From positions 1-32,177 of the forward strand of contig JAHEXP010000014.1 of assembly GCA_023252055.1 (NCBI GenBank): DNA of 32,177 nt, in the 5' to 3' direction. Source of the DNA: Coriobacteriia bacterium. Its GTDB lineage: Bacteria; Actinomycetota; Coriobacteriia; Anaerosomatales; PALSA-660. How positions within the stretch are numbered: the stretch's first letter is position 1; every line of letters begins with the position of its first letter. The position numbers were made by a program, and so were the translations under genes. Positions 24,720 to 32,177 of the stretch are shown here, in pieces. The notes beneath the pieces were generated by a model. It was not told the DNA's origin. It ran no database searches and worked only from the letters and a program-made list of their open reading frames with translations.

Positions 24720-26213
24720 GTGGCAGACGAGATGCAGGAACCGGGCTTGGGCCAGCACGGCGAACACCGCCGGCTGGTCGTGGGGATCGCCGGCGGCGAC
24801 CTGCGCGCGGCCTCGATGCTCCGCCTGCTGTCGGAGGTCGACAGCATCACGGTCGCCGCTCTCGCCGAGCCGCGCTCGGGTGCGGCCGCCGCCGTTGCGG
24901 CGCGCGAGCTCGGCATCTTCACGTCGACCGACGTCGCCGACCTGTCGCGCGTCGAGGGCCTCGACGTGATCCTCGACCTCACCGACGACCCGGTGATCCG
25001 GGCGCGTCTCGTCGCGTTCCGGCCCGCAGCGGTGGAGATCGTGGGCGCCCGCGGCGCAGACCTCATCCGCGACCTTTTGATGGCCAAGAAACGCGGCGAG
25101 GAGCAGGAGAAGCTGCTCGGCGAGCTCAAGGTCGCCTACGACAAGATCCGTGGTCACGAACAGAAGCTCCAGGTGGGCACGCAGGCGCTCGAGAAGGCGA
25201 ACGAGGAGCTCGAGACCAGGCTCTCGGAGATCTTCTTCACGCATGAGTTCTTCAAGGCACTCACGTCCTTCACCTCCGTCGACGACGTGACCTCTCTTGT
25301 GGTCGACGGCGCGAACGGGATCCTGGGCGCGGAGATATCGTGTGTCTACCTCCTGGACACCTCGCACTGGGTGCTGCGCTTCGCTGCAGCCCAGGGGCGG
25401 CCGCGCGAGTACTTCGTCGACGAGGTGCCGCTGGACACCACGATCATGGGTCGGGCGCACCGCGACGGCGTGGCGGTCGAGACCGATGCGCACGCGATCC
25501 CTGGCTCGGTGGCCTGGACGACCGAGCCGGACGACGTCGTCAGTCAAGCCGCGGTGTCCTTGCGCAGCGGCGAGCACGTCGTGGGCGTCATGGTGATCGG
25601 GTCGGCGACGCCCCGCCAGCTGACGCCGGCCGAGCTCGACCGGCTCCAGGTCATCGGGAACCAGAGCTCGCTGTCGCTTCAGAACGCTCTGCTGCACGGA
25701 GAGTTGGAGCGGCTGTCCGTCACCGACCGCCTGACAGAGCTCTACAACCACGGGTATTTCGAGCAGCGCCTCGACGAGGAGATCGGCCGCGCGGAGCGGT
25801 TCGGTCACGTCCTGTCGCTCATCATGATCGACATCGACGACTTCAAGCAGTTCAACGACACGTACGGACACCCCCGCGGCGACCGCGTTCTGCGTTCGGT
25901 GTCGGATACGATCACCTCCACGCTGCGCGAGATCGACTTCGCTGCCCGCTACGGCGGCGAGGAGTTCGTGGTCGTCCTGCCCGAGACGGACGCCGCGGGC
26001 GCCCGCGCGGTGGCCGAGCGCATCCGCGAAGGCGTCGCGAGGTTGTCCTACGACGGGATCGGTGTGGACGAGTCGGTGCACAAGACGATCTCCGTGGGCG
26101 TCGCCACCTTCCCGACCCATGCGCGGTCCGGCGGACCGCTCATAGTCGCAGCGGACCAAGCGATGTATGTTGCTAAGAGGAACGGGAAGAACGCGGTGGT
26201 GGTCGCTGGCTGA
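24720..26213 (+). CDS. Diguanylate cyclase with Rossmann-like N-terminus, coiled coil and GAF domain
   Basis: A 497-residue protein. GTG 24720 has GGGGGAG (24704-24710) nine bases upstream. Residues of about 18-115 look like a Rossmann fold: a beta strand and Gly turn in LVVGIAGGDLRAASML, then VAALAEPRSGAAAAVAAREL and LDVILDLTDDPVIRARL, like the NAD-binding half of dehydrogenases. A coiled coil (about 120-172) precedes a GAF-like domain (about 175-330), then a GGEEF domain (about 337-497). The active-site motif GGEEF is at 412-416. An inhibitory I-site RxxD (R403-D406) lies exactly five residues before it, so product inhibition is expected. It makes c-di-GMP from two GTP, probably under control of a nucleotide or small ligand. 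No membrane helix is present. Its place after the che operon suggests a link between chemosensing and c-di-GMP. Confidence 0.94.
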   Translation: MADEMQEPGLGQHGEHRRLVVGIAGGDLRAASMLRLLSEVDSITVAALAEPRSGAAAAVAARELGIFTSTDVADLSRVEGLDVILDLTDDPVIRARLVAFRPAAVEIVGARGADLIRDLLMAKKRGEEQEKLLGELKVAYDKIRGHEQKLQVGTQALEKANEELETRLSEIFFTHEFFKALTSFTSVDDVTSLVVDGANGILGAEISCVYLLDTSHWVLRFAAAQGRPREYFVDEVPLDTTIMGRAHRDGVAVETDAHAIPGSVAWTTEPDDVVSQAAVSLRSGEHVVGVMVIGSATPRQLTPAELDRLQVIGNQSSLSLQNALLHGELERLSVTDRLTELYNHGYFEQRLDEEIGRAERFGHVLSLIMIDIDDFKQFNDTYGHPRGDRVLRSVSDTITSTLREIDFAARYGGEEFVVVLPETDAAGARAVAERIREGVARLSYDGIGVDESVHKTISVGVATFPTHARSGGPLIVAADQAMYVAKRNGKNAVVVAG

Positions 26214-26305
26214 CGAACGGCGTTCGGCACCTGACTTGCAGCCGGAACGGGTATTCGCAATGTGACCGGCGTCATGCAGCGTGTGGATGCGAGAGCGCGG
26301 AGACG

Positions 26306-26641
26306 ATGGGACTCGACAGGGCCCTGCATGCACTTCCCGACGATCGCGGGACCGAGAATGCGGTCCGCGACGTGCTCCAGCTCATGTCACGCCACGCCGG
26401 CGAGTGGATGCGCACCACCGACGTCTCCCGATCCGTCGAACAACCTGAGCACCGGGTGGCCGTGATACTATCCACGCTGGTCGACGGCCTGGTGCTCCGA
26501 AGCGAAGGCGACCGGTTCCGCTACGACCGCGATTCGATCGTCGATATGGACATCAGGCGCTTCCTGAACCGCTCGGAGGCGCACAACCGGCTCGCGCAGA
26601 ACAACCTGGCCCGGTATCGCGACCGCTTCGGGCAGCGATAG
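26306..26641 (+). CDS. Small winged-helix-like protein
   Basis: A 111-residue protein from ATG 26306 with GGAG at 26299-26302, rather close to the start. The middle (about 22-75) has the pattern of a winged helix: helix VRDVLQLMSRHAGEWM, a second helix TTDVSRSVEQPEHRV, a recognition-like helix AVILSTLVDGLVLR and a strand wing GDRFRYDR. The C-terminal 30 residues are helical and rich in Arg and Asn. It may be a DNA-binding regulator or an adaptor; no close family is recognised. It stands between the diguanylate cyclase and a peptidoglycan-binding protein. The 90 bases before it hold a small hairpin (CGAAC, 26214-26218, with GTTCG, 26222-26226) but no good promoter. Confidence 0.75.
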   Translation: MGLDRALHALPDDRGTENAVRDVLQLMSRHAGEWMRTTDVSRSVEQPEHRVAVILSTLVDGLVLRSEGDRFRYDRDSIVDMDIRRFLNRSEAHNRLAQNNLARYRDRFGQR

Positions 26642-26690
26642 AGGGCCTCACCCCCTCGCGCGGCTGAGATCCAACGACCGTGAGGGGCGC

Positions 26691-27578
26691 GTGCTTTCCG
26701 TGAGACCGATCCGCAAAGGCGATCGTGGTGCCGCCGTCGAAGACGTGCAGCGCCGCCTCATCTCGCTCGGGGCCGACCTTGGCCTCACCGGGGTCGACGG
26801 CGTGTTCTTCGGCGCAACATACGCCGCGGTCCTCTCCTTCCAGCACGAGCGCGCCCTCGACGAGGACGGCGAGGTCGGGCCGCTGACGTGGGCCGCGCTC
26901 GTCGACGCCACCTTCTCGTTGGGCGACCGCCTCATCTACCTTCGCTATCCGTACCTGCACGGCGAGGACGTCCGCTCGGTGCAAGTCGCGTTGAACGCGC
27001 TCGGGTTCGCCACGGGAGAGGTGGACGGGATCTTCGGCGCATTCACCGAACGGGCCGTCCGCGACTTCCAGGTCAACACCGGCATCGCAGTCGACGGTGT
27101 GGTCGGGCCGGACACGGTCAGGGCCATCGACGGCCTCCGACATGCATGGGCGGGCCGGTCCTACCCGCCGCCGACCGAGCTGCGCGCTTCCGCTGCGCGG
27201 GCGGCCAGCGTGCTGCGCGGACGAACGGTCATCATCGCCTGCGACGGGTGCACGCTCCGTCTGGCGGAGAGGGTCGCCAACCTGGCCCAGGCGAGCGAGG
27301 CGGAGGCCGATGTGCGCGTTACCGTGGAGTTCCCCGAAGCGCCGACGTCGCTGGTGATCACGCTGGTCGCGAGCCCGCCGGCGGGCGCGGATCTGCTCCT
27401 GCACGGGCGCAGCGGGGAGGACTTCACCCGTGAGGTGGCGGCGGCCGTCGACGGCAGTGCCGGCGCACGAAAGTGGGCCGTCGTGGTCACCGAGGGAACC
27501 GCAGCCGACGACCGGTCGGAGCAGGCGCTGGCAGCCTCCTTGCTTGACGGTCTGTGCCTGGGCCTGTCACGGCCCTAG
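26691..27578 (+). CDS. Peptidoglycan-binding domain protein with two PG_binding_1 repeats
   Basis: A 295-residue protein from GTG 26691, with GAGGGG at 26682-26687; GTG 26700 is an alternative. Two repeats of the peptidoglycan-binding type are clear. The first (about 4-70) has GDRGAAVEDVQRRLISLG, GVDGVFFGATYAAVLSFQ and DGEVGPLTWAAL. The second (about 86-145) has GEDVRSVQVALNALGF, GEVDGIFGAFTERAVRDFQ and DGVVGPDTVRAI. The remaining 145 residues form an alpha/beta domain (RGRTVIIACDGCTLRLAERV, then SLVITLVASPPAGADLLLHG) that I do not recognise. No signal peptide is visible, which is odd for a wall-binding protein. The next gene encodes an NlpC/P60 hydrolase, so a shared role in cell-wall remodelling is likely. 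Confidence 0.88.
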   Translation: MLSVRPIRKGDRGAAVEDVQRRLISLGADLGLTGVDGVFFGATYAAVLSFQHERALDEDGEVGPLTWAALVDATFSLGDRLIYLRYPYLHGEDVRSVQVALNALGFATGEVDGIFGAFTERAVRDFQVNTGIAVDGVVGPDTVRAIDGLRHAWAGRSYPPPTELRASAARAASVLRGRTVIIACDGCTLRLAERVANLAQASEAEADVRVTVEFPEAPTSLVITLVASPPAGADLLLHGRSGEDFTREVAAAVDGSAGARKWAVVVTEGTAADDRSEQALAASLLDGLCLGLSRP

Positions 27579-27648
27579 GCCCGCCTGTGCTACCATCATC
27601 GGGTTTGTTGCGTATCCGTCGACACCCGCCGAAGAGGGAGGGATCGAC

Positions 27649-28674
27649 CTGAAGGTCTCCATACGCGCCATTGCGGCGCTGATCACACTCACGCTCACCG
27701 TTGGCACCGTTCCGGCGGTGGCTTCGCCTATCAGCGACAAGCTCGCGAAGGCGCGCCAGATCCAGACGCAGGTGGATGCTCTCGACACCAAGGCCGAGGT
27801 GGCGACTGAGGACTGGAACCAGGCGAAGATCTCGTACGACGCCCTCCATGCCAAGGTCGTCAAGGTGCAGGGCCAGATGGCGCGCATCGACGCGCAGACC
27901 AACGTACTCCAGACGTCGCTCGACGCCCGTGCGGACAGCATGTACCGCTCCGGTCCCCTTGGGATCCTGGACGTGCTGCTCGGTACCGCGAGCTTCGAGG
28001 ACTTCGCGGCTACTTGGGACTTCCTGAACGAGCAGAACAAGCAGGAGTCCGCCAACGTCTCGAAGCTCAAGGTCCTGCGCGTCGAGAAGGTAGCGGCAGA
28101 GGCCGACCTCAAGGTCGCTCAGGCCGAGGCGAAGAAGGTCTACGACACGATGTCCGCCCGGCGCGCGACGATCATCGCCTCCGAGAACAAAGCCAAGTCG
28201 CTCCTGTCCAGCGTCAAGTCGCAGATCCGGGTGCTCCAGGCCGCCGACCGCGCCCGCAGACGCGCCGACGCTGCCGCGAGCGGGGGCAACGGTGGAGGCA
28301 CCGGCTGGAACTGGGGAGACCCCGCACGGGCACCGCGCAGCGGTGTCGTCGACATCGCGCTCAAGTACCTGGGCCGGCCCTACCAGTGGGCGGCTTCCGG
28401 CCCCAACCGGTTCGATTGCTCCGGCTTCACGATGTTCGTGTACGCCCAGGTGGGCGTTCACCTGCCGCACTCCTCGCGCGCCCAGATCAACTGCGGCCCG
28501 CGCGTCAGCCGCGCCAACCTGCAGCCGGGCGATCTCGTCTTCTACGGCAGCCCGATCCACCACGTCGCCATCTACATCGGCAACGGCAAGATGGTCAACG
28601 CGCCGCACACGGGGGACGTTGTGAGCATCGACCCGGCGTTCCGCAGCGACTACGCTGGGGCGTGCCGACCGTAG
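27649..28674 (+). CDS. Secreted NlpC/P60 peptidoglycan endopeptidase with coiled-coil N-terminus, apparent CTG start
   Basis: A 341-residue protein if it starts at CTG 27649. The frame is open further upstream, but that part overlaps the previous gene and contains no ATG, GTG or TTG close to the signal peptide. CTG 27649 lies six bases after a strong GGGAGGG (27636-27642) and directly opens a good signal peptide (KVSIRAIAALITLTLTVGTV, cleavage near AVA-SP). Residues of about 28-210 form a long coiled coil. A Gly-rich linker leads to the NlpC/P60 domain with the catalytic Cys257 in FDCSGF, His305 in HHVAIYIG and a later His in APHTGD. Such enzymes cut cell-wall peptides, often D-Glu-diaminopimelate bonds, and the coiled coil can control activity as in RipC or CwlO-type proteins. 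Confidence 0.9.
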   Translation: MKVSIRAIAALITLTLTVGTVPAVASPISDKLAKARQIQTQVDALDTKAEVATEDWNQAKISYDALHAKVVKVQGQMARIDAQTNVLQTSLDARADSMYRSGPLGILDVLLGTASFEDFAATWDFLNEQNKQESANVSKLKVLRVEKVAAEADLKVAQAEAKKVYDTMSARRATIIASENKAKSLLSSVKSQIRVLQAADRARRRADAAASGGNGGGTGWNWGDPARAPRSGVVDIALKYLGRPYQWAASGPNRFDCSGFTMFVYAQVGVHLPHSSRAQINCGPRVSRANLQPGDLVFYGSPIHHVAIYIGNGKMVNAPHTGDVVSIDPAFRSDYAGACRP

Positions 28675-28788
28675 CAGGCCGGCTCTCCACGGCACGTCGC
28701 GCCCTCTGAGGCGCCGACGGCCGCGGTATCGGCGATGACAGGAATGCGAGCGCGCTTCCGCGCCCTCGCCGGCACTTGGAGGGGGCGG

Positions 28789-30024
28789 ATGTCGGGCGGT
28801 TCCGTGCTGTCGCCGCTCAAGCGCGCCGACTTCAGGTGGCTGTGGATCGCGCAGACGGTCTCGATCGTCGGCGATAAGATCAACCAGGTCGCCCTCAGCA
28901 TCATGGTGTTCCAGCTCACGCATTCGGCGGCGCAGATGGGCATCGTGTTCGCGATCACCTTCCTCCCCGCGGCTCTTTTCGGGCTGATCGCGGGGCCGTT
29001 GGTCGATCGGTGGGACCGCCGCCGCACGATGATCTGCGCCGACGTCCTGCGCTCCCTGATCGTCGCCGGGATCGCGCTGCTTGCCTCCGGCTCGATAGCC
29101 CCGGGGCCGATGGTCGCCATCGCATACGTGCTCGCGTTCGCGAGTTCCACCGTCGCATTGTTCTTCGAGCCCTCGCGCATGGCGCTGGTCCCCTCGATCG
29201 TCACCGAGGAGGAGCTGATGGCCGCCAACGCGCTCGACATGACGACGATGTCTGTGTCAGAGCTGCTCGGAATCGGGTTCGGCGGAGCGCTCGTGGCCAC
29301 GATCGGCTACGCTGCCGCGTTCTGGATCGATGCGGGGACCTTCCTCGTGTCCGCCGCGTGCGTTCTGCTGGTGGGCCACCGCGTGGCGAAGCGGATGCTC
29401 CCGAAGCTTCAGCTGGCCGTCATCTGGAACGATCTCAAGTTCGGGCTCGAACGCATCCGGCGCGACGGCGTCCTGCGTGGGATCGCGATCACCTACGCGG
29501 CGGTCGCCCTCGGAGGCGGTGCGTCGATCACGCTCACGATCCTGCTCGCGCTCGATGTCTACACGGGCAACGGCCTTCCGCCCGCGCTGCGCATCACAAC
29601 GGTCGACCTGGCGACCACCGTCGGCGTGCTGGTGGGCAGCGTGGCGATAGGCATGGGCGGCCCGAATGGCGCGGGGCGCAAGTACCTGCGCGGGATCATC
29701 GCGTTCGGCGTTCTCTTCATCGGCTTCCTCTTCGTTCACGACCTCTGGGTGGCCGCGATCGTGTTGTTCGCAGCGGGCGTGGCGAACCAGTATTTCGGCA
29801 TCCCGATGATCACGTTGCTGCAGACGTACACCGAGGCCGAGACGCGCGGACGTGTCTTCGCTGTCCGGACGACGATCGCGCGCACCGCCACCGTGGCCGG
29901 TCTGGCTGGGGCGGGTGTTGCCGCGCAGGTGTGGGGCATCGTTCCGGTCACCGTCGCCGTGGGCGTGCTGTTCGTCCTCATCGGTGTGCTCGGCTATTCG
30001 ATGCCCCGGCTGCGCCAGGCCTAG
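28789..30024 (+). CDS. MFS exporter, MFS_3/EntS-like
   Basis: A 411-residue protein. ATG 28789 is chosen because GGAGG (28778-28782) lies six bases upstream; ATGs at 28735 and 28744 would add an Arg-rich stretch without a good site. Twelve membrane helices are expected. The MFS motif between helices 2 and 3 is clear (GPLVDRWDRRRTM), followed by SRMALVPSIVTEEELMAANA, a phrase typical of the MFS_3 group that includes the enterobactin exporter EntS and macrolide exporters. A related element in the second half is ETRGRVFAVRTTIARTA. It likely exports a small molecule by proton antiport; the substrate cannot be told. No siderophore or antibiotic synthesis genes are next to it. Confidence 0.9.
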   Translation: MSGGSVLSPLKRADFRWLWIAQTVSIVGDKINQVALSIMVFQLTHSAAQMGIVFAITFLPAALFGLIAGPLVDRWDRRRTMICADVLRSLIVAGIALLASGSIAPGPMVAIAYVLAFASSTVALFFEPSRMALVPSIVTEEELMAANALDMTTMSVSELLGIGFGGALVATIGYAAAFWIDAGTFLVSAACVLLVGHRVAKRMLPKLQLAVIWNDLKFGLERIRRDGVLRGIAITYAAVALGGGASITLTILLALDVYTGNGLPPALRITTVDLATTVGVLVGSVAIGMGGPNGAGRKYLRGIIAFGVLFIGFLFVHDLWVAAIVLFAAGVANQYFGIPMITLLQTYTEAETRGRVFAVRTTIARTATVAGLAGAGVAAQVWGIVPVTVAVGVLFVLIGVLGYSMPRLRQA

Positions 30025-30137
30025 AAGGCGCTCAGCTCCGCGTCGAGCGTCGCGGTACCATGTGGGGGTCCGGGAACCGGTCGCCCACGCTGCGACCTTC
30101 CAGCGGCTCACCTTCTGAAGTAGGGCGGTCAGCGACG

Positions 30138-31235
30138 ATGGCGAGAGTAGACGCGCTTCTGGCGATGATGGCGGAGCGGGGCGCCTCGGACCTGCACCTG
30201 AAGGCGGGCAGCCCGCCCGCCGTGCGCACCGACGGTCGCCTCGTCATCCTGCGCGACATGCCGGCGCTCACCGCGGACGACACGGAGGTCTTCGCCCGCG
30301 AGATGCTCGAGGAGCGCAGTCTCCCGGGCTTCGACGCAGGCGACGACGTCGACTTCGCCTACGAGCTTCCGGCGGTCGGACGCTTCCGCGTCAACGTGTT
30401 CCGCCAGCGCGGAACGGTGTCGATGACGGCGCGCCGCGTGTCCTCGCTGAAGCTCAGTTTCGAGGATCTCGGCCTGCCGCCCGTGGTCAAACAGCTCGCG
30501 GACGAGAAGCGCGGCCTGGTGCTGGTCACCGGTACCGCCGGGTCCGGCAAGACCACGACGCTCGCGACGATGATCGACTACATCAACCGCAACCGCGACG
30601 GTCACATCATCACTATCGAGGACCCGATCGAGGTCGTGCACAGGGACATCGGCTGCGTCATCGACCAGCGCGAGATCGGCATCGACACGCCGGACTACGG
30701 CGATGCACTGCGCCATGTGGTGCGCCAGGACCCGAACGTCATCCTCATCGGCGAGATGCGCGACCCCGAGACCGTCTCCACCGCTCTCACAGCCGCCGAG
30801 ATCGGGAACCTCGTCCTCTCGACGCTGCATACGATCGACGCCACGGAGACGATCAACCGCATCATCGACTTCTACCCGACCTACCAGCAGCGTCAGGCGC
30901 GCCTCATGCTCGGCGCGACGTTGCGCGGGATCGTCTCCATGCGGCTCATCCCGGCGGTGGGGGGAGGTCTGGTGCCGGCTGTCGAGGCGCTCGTGATGAC
31001 CGGCACGATCCGCGAATACATCCTGGATCCGGAGCAGACCTACAAGATCCGGGACGCGATGAGCGAGGGCGCCTACTACGGCATGCAGAACTTCGACCAG
31101 TCGCTCATCGGCCTGCTGCAGGCCGGGAGGGTCACCGTTGAGGACGCCATGGCGACGTCGGCCAACGCACATGACTTCCGCATCAAGCTGCGCCAGATCG
31201 GGATGTCGGTACCACCCGTTGGCGAGGTGTCGTAG
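30138..31235 (+). CDS. pilT: Type IV pilus retraction ATPase, PilT family
   Basis: A 365-residue protein, the usual PilT length. ATG 30138 opens the PilT-like sequence; the same frame is open far upstream but overlaps the MFS gene. The N-terminal PAS-like domain has RGASDLHLKAGSPPAVRTDG. Walker A is GTAGSGKTTT (about 132-141), the Asp box includes IITIEDPIE, Walker B is VILIGEMRDPET, and the His box is TLHTIDATETINRIIDFY. The C-terminus has GTIREYI in place of the common AIRNLIRE. The hexamer powers pilus retraction for twitching and DNA uptake. Pilus assembly genes (pilB, pilC, pilin) are not in the window. Before it, a 113-base gap contains a small hairpin (GGTCGC/GCGACC near 30080-30100). 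Confidence 0.95.
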   Translation: MARVDALLAMMAERGASDLHLKAGSPPAVRTDGRLVILRDMPALTADDTEVFAREMLEERSLPGFDAGDDVDFAYELPAVGRFRVNVFRQRGTVSMTARRVSSLKLSFEDLGLPPVVKQLADEKRGLVLVTGTAGSGKTTTLATMIDYINRNRDGHIITIEDPIEVVHRDIGCVIDQREIGIDTPDYGDALRHVVRQDPNVILIGEMRDPETVSTALTAAEIGNLVLSTLHTIDATETINRIIDFYPTYQQRQARLMLGATLRGIVSMRLIPAVGGGLVPAVEALVMTGTIREYILDPEQTYKIRDAMSEGAYYGMQNFDQSLIGLLQAGRVTVEDAMATSANAHDFRIKLRQIGMSVPPVGEVS

Positions 31236-31240
31236 CAGTC

Positions 31241-32155
31241 GTGCCGACCGGACGCCGCGCAGCGGTCTTCGCCGTCATCGCCTCGGCGGCGTGTTTCGCC
31301 ACCCTCGGCATCCTGCAGCGGTGGGCGTACCAACACGGCGCCGAGCCGATGTCGCTGCTCGCGGTGCGCTTCGCCCTCGCCGCCGCCGTGATGGCGATCG
31401 CGCAGGCCCTGCGCGACCCCTCCTCGCTCCGCGTGACCCGCGGGGACCTCGGGCGGTTCCTCGCGATGTCTGTGACCGGGTACGGCGCCGCGAGCCTCTG
31501 CTATGCATTCGCCGTGCGCATGATCGGCCCGTCGGTGACGACCGTGCTTCTGTACACGTATCCGGCGCTCGTGTCGGTGATCGGTTGGCTCTTCCTGTCC
31601 GAGGCGTTCCCGCCCCGCCGGATCGCAGCCGTGGCCCTCACGTTCGCGGGATGCGCCCTGGCCGCGGGCGTGTTCGCGCCCGGCAGCCGGATCGCCGCGT
31701 TGGGCATCGTACTCGGCCTCTCGGCGGGACTCGGCTACGCGGTCTTCAACGTGCTGTCGTTCCGCACGATGCGGCGCACTCCGCGGCTTACGTTGATGGC
31801 ATACACGTTCGCGATGTCCGCCGTGGAGATGGCGGTCGCCGCGGCCGTGTCGCACACGCTGCCCTCGGTGGCGGGCTGGGACTGGATGGCGTGGGGGAGC
31901 GTGGGCCTGATGGTGGCCATCCCCACGACCGCCGCGATCCTTCTCTACCTCGGCGGCGTCCAGCGCATGGGCGCGCCGCAGGCCGCGATCGTGTCCACCC
32001 TCGAGCTCCCGTTCGCGGTCCTGTTCGCGTCGATGGCGTTCCCGGCCGAGCGTCTCACGGCGCTGCAGCTGCTGGGTGCGGCCGTCGTGCTCGGCGGAGT
32101 CGTTCTAGCGGAATGGGGCGCCCCTGCGGGTGAAGTGGACGCAGCGGCCGTCTGA
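31241..32155 (+). CDS. EamA/DMT-family transporter
   Basis: A 304-residue protein from GTG 31241, five bases after the pilT stop. It has ten predicted membrane helices in two EamA repeats. The first (about 5-135) includes ATLGILQRWAYQHGAEPMSL and GPSVTTVLLYTYPALVSVIG. The second (about 150-290) includes LGIVLGLSAGLGYAVFNVLS and the closing GAPQAAIVSTLELPFAVLFA and LQLLGAAVVLGGVVLAEWG. Family members carry amino acids, nucleotides or metabolites across the membrane, usually outward; the substrate cannot be inferred. Co-transcription with pilT is likely from the spacing, without an evident functional link. The final 22 bases of the window after it hold no feature. Confidence 0.92.
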   Translation: MPTGRRAAVFAVIASAACFATLGILQRWAYQHGAEPMSLLAVRFALAAAVMAIAQALRDPSSLRVTRGDLGRFLAMSVTGYGAASLCYAFAVRMIGPSVTTVLLYTYPALVSVIGWLFLSEAFPPRRIAAVALTFAGCALAAGVFAPGSRIAALGIVLGLSAGLGYAVFNVLSFRTMRRTPRLTLMAYTFAMSAVEMAVAAAVSHTLPSVAGWDWMAWGSVGLMVAIPTTAAILLYLGGVQRMGAPQAAIVSTLELPFAVLFASMAFPAERLTALQLLGAAVVLGGVVLAEWGAPAGEVDAAAV

Positions 32156-32177
32156 GGGCGCCCACGATGCATTCGTG

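Noticed and set aside
27591-30061. TACCAT hexamers at 27591 and 30056 as -10 elements
   Set aside because: Neither has a -35 match at 16-18 bases; two four-of-six matches are not enough to call promoters.
1-32177. Mobile elements, CRISPR arrays, tRNA or rRNA genes
   Set aside because: No transposase or integrase frames, direct-repeat arrays, terminal inverted repeats or tRNA-like cloverleaf sequences were seen; base composition and codon use look uniform.

Overview
The window is a gene-dense, high-GC stretch with every supported gene on the + strand. Codons end mostly in G or C, GTG starts are common, and there are Tat and lipoprotein signals but no outer-membrane genes. Multihaem c-type cytochromes, a selenocysteine formate dehydrogenase and a CheC/CheD-type chemotaxis operon point to an anaerobic, respiring Gram-positive bacterium. 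My best guess is an Actinomycetota lineage related to Coriobacteriia; this rests on gene content only.

Region 1 (1-3908): the 3' part of a multihaem cytochrome (16 CXXCH motifs visible), a membrane-anchored TPR protein and a membrane-anchored NHL beta-propeller. Together they look like a cell-surface electron-transfer or cytochrome-assembly module.

Region 2 (3909-10340): a leader of about 540 bases carries a candidate promoter, a sequence resembling the Moco (molybdenum/tungsten cofactor) RNA motif and a strong intrinsic terminator. It precedes a formate dehydrogenase operon. The catalytic subunit gene is interrupted by an in-frame TGA at 5101-5103 that I read as selenocysteine, followed at once by a SECIS-like hairpin. 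The other two subunits are a four-cluster iron-sulfur protein and, in place of the usual cytochrome b, a secreted hexahaem cytochrome. A long GC-rich hairpin closes the operon.

Region 3 (10427-17111): a polytopic membrane protein, a lipoprotein, a second membrane-anchored NHL propeller, a structured leader, and a 1002-residue cytochrome in which an FG-GAP-type propeller lies between two haem-binding regions. Regions 1 to 3 suggest formate oxidation outside the membrane with electrons passed along multihaem proteins to a surface or extracellular acceptor.

Region 4 (17264-24680): a compact chemosensory operon, cheR - mcp - cheW - cheY - cheB - cheA - cheC - cheD, with overlapping or nearly overlapping genes. 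The receptor has almost no extracellular part, and the CheC homologue has changed catalytic positions.

Region 5 (24720-32155): a diguanylate cyclase with an unusual Rossmann-like N-terminus, a small winged-helix protein, a peptidoglycan-binding protein, an NlpC/P60 cell-wall hydrolase with an apparent CTG start, an MFS exporter, a PilT-type pilus retraction ATPase and an EamA transporter. No flagellar genes are present, so the che operon may control type IV pilus motility, but that is inference.
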